A stretch of 64,000 nucleotides of DNA, taken from contig NZ_SUEG01000003.1 in NCBI RefSeq assembly GCF_005063415.1, positions 53,697 to 117,696 on the forward strand. Reading direction: 5' to 3'. How positions within the stretch are numbered: the stretch's first letter is position 1; each line of letters begins with the position of its first letter. This stretch comes from Mesorhizobium sp. Lineage in GTDB: Bacteria > Pseudomonadota > Alphaproteobacteria > Rhizobiales > Rhizobiaceae. This document shows, piece after piece, positions 55,477 to 64,000 of this stretch. The position numbers were made by a program, and so were the translations under genes. The notes under the pieces are model-generated. The model ran no database searches, was not told the DNA's origin, and saw nothing but the letters and a program-made list of their open reading frames with translations.

Positions 55477-56493
55477 ATGAGGATGGATTTCGATCCAGCA
55501 CGCCTGGAGGATTTTCTGAGAGCGCGTTTTGGCGATGGCCAGATGTCGCTTGAGCGGATCGTCGGCGGCCAATCCAATCCGACCTATTTCGTCGACTATT
55601 GCAGCCGCCGCATGGTGCTGCGCAAGAAACCCCCGGGACCGATCCTGCGCGGCGCTCATGCCGTCGAGCGCGAATACAGTGTGATCGAGGCGCTAGCGTC
55701 GACAAAGGTGCCGGTGCCGCGGCCGCTGCTCTTTCACGACGGCGACGAGCCGCTCGGCACGCCGTTCTATCTGATGCAGCGGCTCGACGGCCGGGTGTTC
55801 CACGATGGCGCGTTGCTGGGACTGGCGCGGGACGAGCGGCGCGGCGTCTATTTTGGCATGGCCGAGGCGCTGGCGAAGCTGCACGCCGTCCGGCCGGAAG
55901 AGATCGGGCTCGGCGACTACGGCCGTCCCGGGAACTATTTCGAACGACAGATTGCGCGCTGGACCAGACAGTTGCGGGAATCGCCGAGCGATCGCATCGC
56001 CGCGCTCGAAGCCGTCGCCGAATGGCTGCCGCGAAATCTTCCGCCAGACGACGGCCGCGTCTCGATCGCGCATGGCGATTTCCGTCTCGGCAATCTCATC
56101 TTTCATTCCGAGCGGCCCGAAGTGATGCGCATACTCGACTGGGAATTGTCGACGCTCGGCCATCCGCTTGCCGATCTCGGCTTCTGCTCGATGCCCTGGC
56201 ACTCGTCATCAGACGAATATGGCGGCATCCTCGGCCTCGATCAGGCAGCGCTCGGGATTCCGACACAACGCGAATTCCTCGATCATTACTTCGCCCACGC
56301 CGTGCCGACGGCGCCGCTGCAGCGGTTCCATCTGGTGTTTGCCATGTTCCGCTTTGCGGTGATCTTCGTCGGCATCGCCGACCGCGTGCTTGCCGGCAGC
56401 GCGGTTGCGGCCGATGCGGCGGATGTGGCACCGCTGGCCGGCCGTTTTGCTGCACGCGCCATGGAGGTCATCGACGGCGCGCGGCCCTGGTGA
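55477..56493 (+). CDS. Acyl-CoA-type kinase of the aminoglycoside phosphotransferase fold (LvaA-like)
   Basis: Kinase-like protein of 338 residues. A glycine-rich N-lobe (GGQSNPTYFVD near residue 30) is followed by the catalytic HGDFRLGN motif (His199, Asp201) and metal-binding DWELSTLGHPLADLGF (Asp221). These are the family's catalytic residues and all appear intact. It overlaps nothing but starts 7 bp after the ACAD gene. By analogy with LvaA it would phosphorylate the 4-hydroxyl group of a 4-hydroxyacyl-CoA. Levulinate and other 4-hydroxy acids are candidate substrates. ATG at 55477 or 55483. Confidence 0.85.
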   Translation: MRMDFDPARLEDFLRARFGDGQMSLERIVGGQSNPTYFVDYCSRRMVLRKKPPGPILRGAHAVEREYSVIEALASTKVPVPRPLLFHDGDEPLGTPFYLMQRLDGRVFHDGALLGLARDERRGVYFGMAEALAKLHAVRPEEIGLGDYGRPGNYFERQIARWTRQLRESPSDRIAALEAVAEWLPRNLPPDDGRVSIAHGDFRLGNLIFHSERPEVMRILDWELSTLGHPLADLGFCSMPWHSSSDEYGGILGLDQAALGIPTQREFLDHYFAHAVPTAPLQRFHLVFAMFRFAVIFVGIADRVLAGSAVAADAADVAPLAGRFAARAMEVIDGARPW

Positions 56494-56537
56494 CGCGAGG
56501 CTGGCAATCAGCTAAGCGAACCGCACGCGATACGCGT

Positions 56538-57545
56538 TCAGTTCATGCGAACTTCCGGTTCGGCCAGCAGCGGAATCTCCAGGCCACGCCGCAGGCCGGT
56601 CGCCACGACCGACACCCTGAATTTTCCGGCGAGTGCCTTGTCGAAGATGGCGCCGACGATGATGTCGGCATCGTTGTCGACCTCCTCGCGGATGCGGGTA
56701 GCGGCTTCGTCGACCTCGAACAGCGTCATGTCCATGCCGCCCGATATCGAGACAAGGACACCCTTGGCGCCCATCATCGAAGCTTCGTCGAGCAGCGGGT
56801 TGGCGATTGCCGCTTCCGCCGCCTTCTTGGCGCGGCCTTCTCCGGCAGCCTCGCCTGTACCCATCATGGCGCGGCCCATGTCGCGCATCACCGACTTTAC
56901 ATCGGCGAAGTCGAGATTGATCAGGCCTTCCTTAACGATCAGATCGGTAATGCAGCCGACACCCGCATAGAGAACCCGATCGGCCATGGCGAAGGCGTCG
57001 GCGAACGTGGTTCTGGCGTCGGCGATCCTGAACAGGTTCTGGTTGGGGATGACGATGACGGTATCGGCGCTTTCGCGCAGACGCTCGATGCCCTCATCGG
57101 CAGCGTACATGCGGCGCCTGCCTTCGAAGACGAATGGCTTGGTAACGACGGCGACGGTCAGTATTCCGGCTGCCCGCGCTGCCTGCGCTATGACAGGCGC
57201 GGCACCGGTGCCGGTTCCGCCTCCCATGCCGGCGGTCACGAAGCACATATGCGTTCCAGCAAGGTGATCCATGATCTCGTCGATGGATTCCACGGCCGCG
57301 GCACGGCCGACCTCGGGCAGGGACCCGGCGCCGAGACCTTCGGTGATATGAGCGCCCAACTGGATCAGCCTCGTTGCCTTCGACATGGCAAGGGCCTGGG
57401 CATCGGTGTTGGCGACGATGAATTCCGCGCCCTGCAGGCCTTCGACGATCATGTTGTTGACGGCGTTGCCGCCGCCGCCGCCGACCCCGACGACGGTGAT
57501 CTTGGGCCTCATCTCCGAGATTACCGGCCTCGTCGCGGTGTTCAT
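56538..57545 (-). CDS. ftsZ: Short FtsZ homologue, FtsZ2 type, lacking C-terminal tail
   Basis: Tubulin-like GTPase of 335 residues. The nucleotide-binding core is complete: [13 protein letters not shown] near residue 20, the tubulin signature GGGTGTG at 108-114, and the T7 loop NLDFAD at 210-215, which supplies the catalytic Asp. The protein ends right after the core (EPEVRMN), so it has neither the long alphaproteobacterial linker nor the conserved C-terminal peptide that binds FtsA and ZipA-like partners. S. meliloti has a similar truncated FtsZ2. The division FtsZ must be encoded elsewhere. ATG 57545 was chosen over an open frame to 57599. Confidence 0.92.
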   Translation of the reverse strand: MNTATRPVISEMRPKITVVGVGGGGGNAVNNMIVEGLQGAEFIVANTDAQALAMSKATRLIQLGAHITEGLGAGSLPEVGRAAAVESIDEIMDHLAGTHMCFVTAGMGGGTGTGAAPVIAQAARAAGILTVAVVTKPFVFEGRRRMYAADEGIERLRESADTVIVIPNQNLFRIADARTTFADAFAMADRVLYAGVGCITDLIVKEGLINLDFADVKSVMRDMGRAMMGTGEAAGEGRAKKAAEAAIANPLLDEASMMGAKGVLVSISGGMDMTLFEVDEAATRIREEVDNDADIIVGAIFDKALAGKFRVSVVATGLRRGLEIPLLAEPEVRMN

Positions 57546-57767
57546 TGCCGTTCTCCCTGGATACGCCGAGTGGTCGCTGGAAGCTTGTCCCGGGCGCACT
57601 GCGAAAACTCTGAACCGGGCAGTGCGAATCAGGACAGCCCAGAATGCAGGGAATCAGAGCGCGGAGCGGGCTGCAAGTGCGCGATGTGCCTCATAGGCGA
57701 CTTGCGTCTGAAAGTTCACGCAATGCGCCCCTGATACTGTGCGGATCGTGGCGCGGGGCGCCGCGCG

Positions 57768-58886
57768 CTACAACTTCGGCGCGAGGCACTGCGCGACATG
57801 GTCGGCAATCGTCAGGCAGGAGGTCAGGCCGGGGCTTTCGATGCCGAACAGGTTGACCAGGCTGTCCACGCCGTGCACCGCCACGTCCTGGATGACGAAG
57901 TCGGCATTGGCCTCACCGGGACCGGTCAGTTTTGGCCGGATGCCGCTGTAAGCGGGCTGCAGGCTGCCATCGGCCAGGTCCGGCCAATATTTGCGGATCT
58001 CGCTGTAGAAGCGCTCGCCACGAGCTGGATCGACGCGATAGTCGAGTTGATCGGTCCATTCGACGTCCGGCCCGAAGCGGGTGACGCCGTCGAGATCGAG
58101 CGTCAGATGAACACCGAGCCCGCCGGGTTCGGGCACCGGATAGACCAATCGCGAGAACGGCGCCCGGCCGACAACCGAAAAATAATTGCCCTTGGCATAA
58201 TGGAGCCTTGGCACGAATTGCTGATCGAGCCCTTCAAGCGAACCGGCAAGTGCTGCGGCGCCAAGCCCGGCGGCATTGACGAAGCGCGGAGTGGCGATAT
58301 CGAAGCGCTCGCCGCCAGCAGCGTCCACCGTCTCGAGCACGACGCGGCCCGCTTCGATGCGGCCGGAGGCGATGCGGGTGTTGAGGCTGAGTGCCGCCCC
58401 GTGCGCCTCGGCATCAGCCAGCAAGGCAAGCATCAGGGCATGGCTGTCGATGATCCCGGTGGCGGGCGACAGCAACGCCGCCGTACACTTAAGGCTGGGC
58501 TCCAGCGCATGCGCCTCGGCTTCGCGCAACGGCATCAGGTCGCCGGCGCCGCAAGCGCGTGCATTGGCCCGGATTGAGGCGAGCACCGGCTCCTGTTCGG
58601 CATTTGTGGCAACGATGAGCTTGCCGCAGCGCGAATGCGGGATCGCACGCTCCTCGCAATAGCGATAGAGTCTTTCCCGGCCGGCCACGCAGAACCGGGC
58701 CTTCAGCGATCCAGCCGGATAGTGGAGGCCGGCATGGATGACCTCGGAATTGCGCGAACTCGTCCCGGTGCCGATGGCGCTCTCGGCTTCCAGGACCAGC
58801 GTGTCGATGCCGCGCTGCGCCATCTCTCGCGCGATCGCCAGGCCAACAACGCCGGCGCCGGCGACAATGCAGTCGACATGGTCCAC
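57768..58886 (-). CDS. FAD-dependent oxidoreductase, LhgO-like
   Basis: Flavoprotein of 372 residues of the DAO family. The FAD-binding [17 protein letters not shown] motif is at about residues 10-26, and the C-terminal [13 protein letters not shown] segment resembles L-2-hydroxyglutarate oxidase/dehydrogenase. It would oxidise L-2-hydroxyglutarate to 2-oxoglutarate. It lies upstream of the short ftsZ on the same strand, 222 bp apart, and is divergent from the aminotransferase at 59055. The substrate is inferred from family resemblance; D-amino acid or glycerol-3-phosphate oxidation is less likely. Confidence 0.8.
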   Translation of the reverse strand: MDHVDCIVAGAGVVGLAIAREMAQRGIDTLVLEAESAIGTGTSSRNSEVIHAGLHYPAGSLKARFCVAGRERLYRYCEERAIPHSRCGKLIVATNAEQEPVLASIRANARACGAGDLMPLREAEAHALEPSLKCTAALLSPATGIIDSHALMLALLADAEAHGAALSLNTRIASGRIEAGRVVLETVDAAGGERFDIATPRFVNAAGLGAAALAGSLEGLDQQFVPRLHYAKGNYFSVVGRAPFSRLVYPVPEPGGLGVHLTLDLDGVTRFGPDVEWTDQLDYRVDPARGERFYSEIRKYWPDLADGSLQPAYSGIRPKLTGPGEANADFVIQDVAVHGVDSLVNLFGIESPGLTSCLTIADHVAQCLAPKL

Positions 58887-59054
58887 GGTCAGGTCAAGCC
58901 GAAGTTCTGCATGCGTCCATCCATCCGCTGGCCCTGTCGAAAGCGCTTGACACTATACCGTTCGAGAAAGATGCATCAAACGGCATAATGCACGGGGACC
59001 CTGCCGAGCCGGACCGGCGGCAGGACTGTTTCCGCGTGCAGTACAGGAGCCGTC

Positions 59055-60431
59055 ATGGACGCACGACCGAATTCTCCCGAAGCCCGCGACATAAGCTTTC
59101 ACATGCATGGCTATACGAATGCCCGCAAGCATCAGGAGTCGGGACCGCTCGTCATCGAGAAGGGCGACGGCATCTATGTCGAGGACCTCGCCGGCAACCG
59201 TTATATCGAGGCGATGGCCGGGCTTTGGAGCGTCGCGGTCGGTTTTTCGGAGAAGCGGCTGATCGATGCGGCAGTACGGCAAATGTCGAAGCTGCCCTAC
59301 TATCATGATTTCGGCTCCAAATCGCATTCGCCGCTGATCGATCTCGCCGAGAGACTGGTGCAAATGGCGCCGGTGCCGATGAGCAAGGCGTATTTCACCA
59401 ATTCCGGCTCAGAGGCCAACGATACGGCCATGAAGATGATCTGGTACCGGTCGAATGCGCTCGGCGAGCCGGCGCGCAAGAAGATCATCAGCCGCAAGAA
59501 GGGTTATCACGGCGTCACCATCGCCTCGGCGAGCCTGACCGGACTGCCCAACAACCACATTTCGTTCGATCTGCCGATCGCCAATGTGCTCCATACCTCG
59601 ACGCCGCACCATTGGCGCGAGGCGCTGCCGGGTGAAAACGAAGAGCAGTTTTCGACGCGGCTTGCCGACGAGCTGGAAAAGCTGATCCTCGCCGAAGGAC
59701 CGGAAACGATCGCCGCCTTCTTCGGCGAACCGATCATGGGTGCCGGCGGCGTCATCGTTCCACCGGCCGGCTACTGGGAGAAGATACAGGTGGTGCTGTC
59801 GAGATACGACATCCTGCTCGTCGCCGACGAGGTGATCTGCGGCTTTGGCAGAACAGGTGAGATGTTCGGGTCGCAGACCTTCGGCATCAGGCCCGACATC
59901 ATGGTGCTGTCGAAGCAGATTTCTTCCTCCTATTTGCCGATCTCGGCCCTGCTGATCAACGAGAAGGTCTTCGAGCCGATCGCCAACGAAAGCAATCGTA
60001 TCGGCACGTTCGGCCACGGCTTCACCGGCGGCGGCCATCCTGTTGCGGCTGCGGTTGCGCTCGAGAACCTGAAGCTGATCGAGGAGCGCGACCTTGTCGG
60101 CAATGCGCGCACCGTTGGTGCGCACATGCAGAAGCGGCTGCGCGATCTCGCTTCGCACCCGCTCGTCGGCGAGGTGCGCGGCATCGGCCTGATCGCAGCG
60201 GTCGAACTGGTCGGCGACAAGGCGAACAAGGCGCCGTGGGGCACGGTCGGTGCCTTGGGCGCGCTCGTCAACGGCTTCATGCAGCAGAATGGCGTCATCT
60301 CGCGCAATATGGGCGATGCGCTGGCTTTCTGCCCGCCGCTGATCATCACCGAGCCGCAGGTCGACCAGGTGATCGACGCGTTTGAACGGTCGCTCGAGGC
60401 TGCCGCCAAGCAGGTCCGATCGCCAAGCTGA
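59055..60431 (+). CDS. Class III aminotransferase (PLP), copy 1
   Basis: PLP-dependent omega-aminotransferase of 458 residues. SGSEANDTAMKM near residue 115, ADEVICGFGRTGEMFG near 257-272 and the SKQISSSYLPIS lysine near 290 are class III hallmarks. Likely acts on an omega-amino acid or diamine with pyruvate. The ATG at 59055 is the first, after AGGAGCCGTC. It is convergent with an MDR gene 5 bp away, and beyond that a paralogous aminotransferase of nearly equal length is encoded. Not clearly GABA-specific. Confidence 0.9.
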   Translation: MDARPNSPEARDISFHMHGYTNARKHQESGPLVIEKGDGIYVEDLAGNRYIEAMAGLWSVAVGFSEKRLIDAAVRQMSKLPYYHDFGSKSHSPLIDLAERLVQMAPVPMSKAYFTNSGSEANDTAMKMIWYRSNALGEPARKKIISRKKGYHGVTIASASLTGLPNNHISFDLPIANVLHTSTPHHWREALPGENEEQFSTRLADELEKLILAEGPETIAAFFGEPIMGAGGVIVPPAGYWEKIQVVLSRYDILLVADEVICGFGRTGEMFGSQTFGIRPDIMVLSKQISSSYLPISALLINEKVFEPIANESNRIGTFGHGFTGGGHPVAAAVALENLKLIEERDLVGNARTVGAHMQKRLRDLASHPLVGEVRGIGLIAAVELVGDKANKAPWGTVGALGALVNGFMQQNGVISRNMGDALAFCPPLIITEPQVDQVIDAFERSLEAAAKQVRSPS

Positions 60432-60436
60432 TCGCG

Positions 60437-61537
60437 CTATTTAGCGACGCCGACCGCGTCCGGAACGACCACCAGCTTGCCGACGAAGTCCTTGGCGATG
60501 AAATCGGCCTGGGCGCGATGGAAATCGGACAGCTTGTAGACGCCGCCGACCAGCGGCCGGATCTTCTTCTCCTCGATGTAGCGCACGATGCGGCGGAAAT
60601 CCGCCCGCGTGCCCTGGCTCGAGCCATGCAGTTGCAGCTGTTTCAGATACATGGTGCGCAGATCGAGCTGCACGACCGGGCCGGCAATTGCACCAGCCGT
60701 GGTGTAGCGGCCTTCCGGCCTCAAGATGCGCAGGAGGTCGTTGAAGATCGCGCCGCCGACCAGATCGGCCACCACGTCGATCGGCTGCCCGCCGGTCGCC
60801 GCGGCGACGGCGGCCGGCAGATCGGCAACGCCACGGGTAATCACCGCCTCGGCGCCGATATCGCGCACCGCCTGTTCCTTGCCCTTGCCGGCAATGGCAT
60901 AGGGAATGGCGCCGCGCGCCCGCGCCAGCTGCACGATGCCGGAGCCGACGCCGCCCGAGGCGCCGGTGACCAGCACACGCTCGCCGGCTTTCAATGCGGC
61001 GCGTTCCAGCATCTGCTCGCCGGTGAGATAGGCGCAGCAGAACGTGGCGAGTTCGACATCGCTCAGATCGGTGTCGACGATATGGGCGTTCTCGGCAGGC
61101 ACTGTCTGGTATTCGGCATAGCCGCCGTCGCGGCCATGGCCCATATAGTCGATGTCGGCCAATGAATCGTCGTCGCGATTGTAGATGGAGAAATCGACCA
61201 TCACCCGCTCGCCGATGCGGGCCGGCGACACGCCGTCGCCGATGGCAACGATGTTGCCGACCGTGTCGGTTCCCTGGATACGCGGGAAGGTCAGTGTGTT
61301 GCCTTGCCGCCGCCATGTCGATACCGCCGCGGCATCTTCCTCAGTGCCATAGGCGCCCTGGCGCACCCAGACGTCGGTGTTGTTCATACCGCAAGCGGTG
61401 ACCTTGACCAGCACCTCGCCCGGGGCGGGCGAGGGTACTTTGACGTCGGTGCGGTAGACGAGCTTTTCCGGTCCGCCGTGCCCGATCAGCTGCACGGCGG
61501 CCATGGTGGCGGGGATGGTCTTGGTCATGGCATTCAT
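60437..61537 (-). CDS. Zinc-independent alcohol dehydrogenase-like/quinone oxidoreductase (MDR)
   Basis: Medium-chain reductase of 366 residues. GroES-like part with ACGMNNTDVWVRQGAYG, then the Rossmann motif TGASGGVGSGIVQLARARGA near 200. It lacks the catalytic zinc pattern. The start at 61537 (first of two close Met codons) is used, since the open frame continues far upstream into the next gene without homology. It lies 8 bp behind the aminotransferase, in the same minus-strand unit; the reaction is unknown, perhaps reduction of an aldehyde or enone produced by it. Confidence 0.88.
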   Translation of the reverse strand: MNAMTKTIPATMAAVQLIGHGGPEKLVYRTDVKVPSPAPGEVLVKVTACGMNNTDVWVRQGAYGTEEDAAAVSTWRRQGNTLTFPRIQGTDTVGNIVAIGDGVSPARIGERVMVDFSIYNRDDDSLADIDYMGHGRDGGYAEYQTVPAENAHIVDTDLSDVELATFCCAYLTGEQMLERAALKAGERVLVTGASGGVGSGIVQLARARGAIPYAIAGKGKEQAVRDIGAEAVITRGVADLPAAVAAATGGQPIDVVADLVGGAIFNDLLRILRPEGRYTTAGAIAGPVVQLDLRTMYLKQLQLHGSSQGTRADFRRIVRYIEEKKIRPLVGGVYKLSDFHRAQADFIAKDFVGKLVVVPDAVGVAK

Positions 61538-61545
61538 GTCGGTTT

Positions 61546-62925
61546 TCAGATGTTGGCAAACACGCTCTTCACCGCGTCGGCCGTCTTGGAGACGACGATG
61601 TCGGCCTCTTCCCGCGTCAGGCAGAGCGGCGGCGCGAAACCGAGAATGTCGCCCTGCGGCATGGCGCGGCCGATGACGCCGCTTGCCGCAAGTGCGGTCG
61701 CGATCTGCGGTCCGATCTTTTGCGCGGCGTCGAAGAACACGCGGTCGTCCCGGTCGGCGACGAACTCGATTGCCGCCAGCATGCCATCGCCGCGCACCTC
61801 GCCGACGTTTTTGTGGCCGCCGACGGCCTTCGTCAGCTCGGCGCGGAAATAGGCGCCGGTCTCGCCGGCGTTCCGCACCAGGTCCATCTCGTCGATCAGT
61901 TCCAGGTTGGCGACACCGGCGGCGACGCAGATCGGATGCGCCGAATAGGTCCAGCCATGGCCGAGCGAGCCGAGCTTGTCGGAACCCTGCACCAGCACCT
62001 GCCAGACCTTGTCGGAGACGATGACGCCGGAGAGCGGCGCATAGGCCGAGGTCAGGCCCTTGGCGATGGTGATCAGGTCGGGCTTGATGCCGTAGTGGTC
62101 GGAGCCGAACATGGTACCCAATCGGCCGAAGCCGGTGACGACCTCGTCGGCGACCAGCAGCACGTCGTACTTCTTCAGCACCGCCTGGATCTTTTCCCAG
62201 TAGCCGGCTGGCGGCGGCACGATGCCACCGGTGCCGAGGATAGGCTCGCCGATGAAGGCTGCGACCGTTTCCGGCCCTTCGGCCAGGATCATCTCCTCGA
62301 GCTTGTCGGCACAGTATTGCGAAAACTGCTCCTCGTTCAGCGAGCGGTCGGCGCGGCGGAAATAGTAGGGCGCCTCGGTGTGCAGGACCGGCGCACGCGG
62401 CAGGTCGAAGGCGTTGTGGAACAGGTCGAGGCCAGTCAGCGATCCGGTCATTATGCCGGAGCCGTGATAACCGCGCCAGCGCGAGATGATCTTCTTCTTC
62501 TCGGGCCGGCCGAGCACGTTGTTGTAGTACCAGATCAGCTTGATATTGGTTTCGTTGGCGTCGGAACCGGAGAGCCCGAAATAGACCCTCGACATGCCTT
62601 GCGGCGCGCGGTCGATGATCATCTTGGAGAGCGTGATCGACGCCTCGGTGCCGTGGCCGACATAGGCGTGGTAATAGGCGAGGTTCTTGGCCTGCGCGGC
62701 GATCGCGTCGGCGATCTTCTGGCGGCCATAGCCGACATTGACGCAATAGAGCCCGGCGAAGGCATCGATGCTCTTCTTGCCGGTATTGTCCCAGATGGTG
62801 ACGCCTTCGCCGCCGGCGATCACACGTGTCGGGCTCTCGCCACGCGCATGCGTTCCCATATGGGTCGAGGGATGGAAGAAGTGATCGCGATCCCACGCGG
62901 CGAGTTCGTTTGACTGGTCGAGCAT
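61546..62925 (-). CDS. Class III aminotransferase (PLP), copy 2
   Basis: PLP-dependent aminotransferase of 459 residues, paralogous to the one at 59055. SGSDANETNIKLIWYYNN near residue 122 and the ADEVVTGFGRLGTMFGSDH and TIAKGLTSAYAPLSG blocks (PLP lysine near 288) are typical of class III omega-aminotransferases. It lies between the semialdehyde dehydrogenase gene upstream and the MDR gene downstream, with 34 and 8 bp gaps. The trio resembles a route in which an amine is transaminated to an aldehyde and oxidised to an acid, for instance GABA or a related amino acid to the dicarboxylate. Confidence 0.9.
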   Translation of the reverse strand: MLDQSNELAAWDRDHFFHPSTHMGTHARGESPTRVIAGGEGVTIWDNTGKKSIDAFAGLYCVNVGYGRQKIADAIAAQAKNLAYYHAYVGHGTEASITLSKMIIDRAPQGMSRVYFGLSGSDANETNIKLIWYYNNVLGRPEKKKIISRWRGYHGSGIMTGSLTGLDLFHNAFDLPRAPVLHTEAPYYFRRADRSLNEEQFSQYCADKLEEMILAEGPETVAAFIGEPILGTGGIVPPPAGYWEKIQAVLKKYDVLLVADEVVTGFGRLGTMFGSDHYGIKPDLITIAKGLTSAYAPLSGVIVSDKVWQVLVQGSDKLGSLGHGWTYSAHPICVAAGVANLELIDEMDLVRNAGETGAYFRAELTKAVGGHKNVGEVRGDGMLAAIEFVADRDDRVFFDAAQKIGPQIATALAASGVIGRAMPQGDILGFAPPLCLTREEADIVVSKTADAVKSVFANI

Positions 62926-62959
62926 TTTTCTACTCCTGAGGAAAATGTGTCGGCGCGGC

Positions 62960-64000
62960 TCACGCTACGTCGAGGCAGAGATATTTGAGATCGGTAAAGG
63001 CTTCGAGCCCATGACGCGAGCCCTCGCGGCCAATGCCGGACTGCTTGACGCCGCCGAACGGGACCGGCGCGCCGGTGATCTTGACGCGGTTGATGGCGAC
63101 CATGCCATAGTCGAGCGCCCGGCCCATGCGCAATTGCCTACCGCCATTCTCAGTCACGACATAGGCGACGAGGCCGTATTCGGTGGCATTGGCTCGGGCG
63201 ACGACTTCGTCTTCGCTGTCGAAGGGCGTCACGGCGGCAACCGGACCGAAGGTCTCCTCGCGCATGATCAAAGCGTCGTCTCCAATATCGGCGAGCAGGG
63301 TCGGCTGGTAGAACAACGGCCCGGCCGGATGGCGCTTGCCGCCGGTCAGGCAGCGCGCGCCTTTGGCGAGCGCATCGGCGACCTGCTCCTCGACCTTTTT
63401 GATGGCGCGTTCGTGCATCAAGGGTCCGATTTCGGAGTCGTCGGCCAAGCCATTGCCGGCCCGCAATGCCTGGACGCGTCTGGCGAAAGCAGTGCAGAAC
63501 CGATCGTATAGCGGACGCTGGACATAGATGCGGTTGGCGGCGAGGCAGTCCTGGCCGGAGGTCGCGAATTTGGCGTCGACCGCAATGGCCACAGCCTTGT
63601 CGAGATCTGCGTCGGCGAAGACGATCAGCGGCGCATGACCGCCGAGTTCCATCACCAGACGCTTCATCGTCGGCGCACTCTGCGCGGCGATCAACCTGCC
63701 GATCTCGGTCGAGCCGGTGAAGCTCATGGCGCGGACGCGCGGATCTTCGCACATCCGCCCAACGATGGTCGAAGCCTTGCCGGTGAGGACGTTGAACACG
63801 CCTGCCGGCACGCCGGCGCGCTCGCCGAGCTCGGCCAGCGCCAGTGCGGACAGCGGCGTTTCCGAGGAAGGATGCGCGACAATGGTGCAACCGGCGGCAA
63901 GCGCGGCAGCCGCCTTGCGGGTCAGCATCGCCGCGGGAAAATTCCACGGCGTGACGACGCCGACGACGCCGATCGGCTCGCGCCGCACCATCATCTCGGC
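62960..64000 (-). CDS. gabD: Succinate-semialdehyde dehydrogenase-like (partial, 5' part beyond window)
   Basis: NAD(P)-dependent aldehyde dehydrogenase; the last 347 or so residues are present and the N-terminus lies past the right edge (the frame is open to position 64000). Conserved pieces include the catalytic Glu region VMELGGHAP and the nucleophile Cys in SGQDC, plus the C-terminal [17 protein letters not shown] block. The last block and GQDC pattern are typical of the GabD group that oxidises succinate semialdehyde to succinate. The adjacent aminotransferase could produce that semialdehyde. Start not visible. Confidence 0.88.
   Translation of the reverse strand, partial: AEMMVRREPIGVVGVVTPWNFPAAMLTRKAAAALAAGCTIVAHPSSETPLSALALAELGERAGVPAGVFNVLTGKASTIVGRMCEDPRVRAMSFTGSTEIGRLIAAQSAPTMKRLVMELGGHAPLIVFADADLDKAVAIAVDAKFATSGQDCLAANRIYVQRPLYDRFCTAFARRVQALRAGNGLADDSEIGPLMHERAIKKVEEQVADALAKGARCLTGGKRHPAGPLFYQPTLLADIGDDALIMREETFGPVAAVTPFDSEDEVVARANATEYGLVAYVVTENGGRQLRMGRALDYGMVAINRVKITGAPVPFGGVKQSGIGREGSRHGLEAFTDLKYLCLDVA

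Noticed and set aside
54171..55577. A 468-codon minus-strand frame across the acyl-CoA dehydrogenase
   Set aside because: Shadow of the conserved ACAD gene; no start signal or domain of its own.
57751..57766. GCGCGG-GGCG-CCGCGC hairpin at the end of the LhgO-like gene
   Set aside because: Only a 6-bp stem partly inside GC-rich flanking sequence and without a T-run on the minus strand, so not convincing as a terminator.
60435..60446. CGCTA-TT-TAGCG inverted repeat between two convergent genes
   Set aside because: Five-base arms with a 2-base loop are too short to be called a terminator.

Overview
The window looks like chromosomal or large-replicon DNA of a Rhizobiales alphaproteobacterium, most likely Mesorhizobium or a close relative. 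The DNA is GC-rich. MinCDE, a short FtsZ of the Sinorhizobium FtsZ2 type, the agp alpha-galactoside operon with its AraC activator, and two dispersed rhizobial intergenic repeats all point that way. No rRNA, tRNA, insertion sequence, prophage or CRISPR array is visible. Species assignment is inference.

Layout. (1) 1-1429: two polyamine-type ABC permeases, minus strand, the first cut by the window edge. (2) 1678-8698: an ArsR-type regulator, a GH51 arabinofuranosidase and a complete sugar ABC transporter closed by a terminator, forming an arabinofuranoside uptake unit. A symmetric 40-bp nested palindrome lies in front of the arabinofuranosidase. (3) 8820-10643: minC-minD-minE. (4) 10883-11743: an orphan alpha/beta hydrolase. 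(5) 11837-31453: a mosaic surface-polysaccharide locus with many strand switches. It holds Wzz/GumC, Wzy-like and Wzx-like proteins, two GT4 enzymes, wecB/wecC/wecG-type genes for ManNAcA, a GINT1-like propeller protein, an AsnB amidotransferase, a GH5, a heparinase II/III protein, a membrane hydroxylase and a BioF2-type acyltransferase. (6) 31452-31657: two intergenic repeats. (7) 31678-35885: a UBP zinc-finger protein with a cNMP-binding/TrxR-like flavoprotein, an MDR oxidoreductase, a CBS protein and a small proline-rich protein. (8) 36017-46076: agpT and agaL1-agpABCD-agaL2 (alpha-galactosides). (9) 46103-54005: a ROK repressor and a lac-type ABC transporter with a GH42 beta-galactosidase. 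(10) 54228-56493: an acyl-CoA dehydrogenase/kinase pair resembling LvaC/LvaA. (11) 56538-64000: short FtsZ, LhgO-like oxidase, two paralogous class III aminotransferases, an MDR oxidoreductase and a semialdehyde dehydrogenase cut by the right edge.

How it fits together. Regions 2, 8 and 9 each pair a dedicated regulator of a different family (ArsR, AraC, ROK) with a dedicated importer and an intracellular glycosidase for arabinofuranosides, alpha-galactosides or beta-galactosides. Together they would let the cell use the oligosaccharides released from plant arabinogalactan, galactan and raffinose-family sugars. Each has a distinct candidate operator visible in the sequence. The most unusual points are the abfA nested palindrome, the agpT direct repeats, the ROK palindrome, the polysaccharide locus with exosortase-type accessory genes but no exosortase, and the split ACAD/kinase pair.
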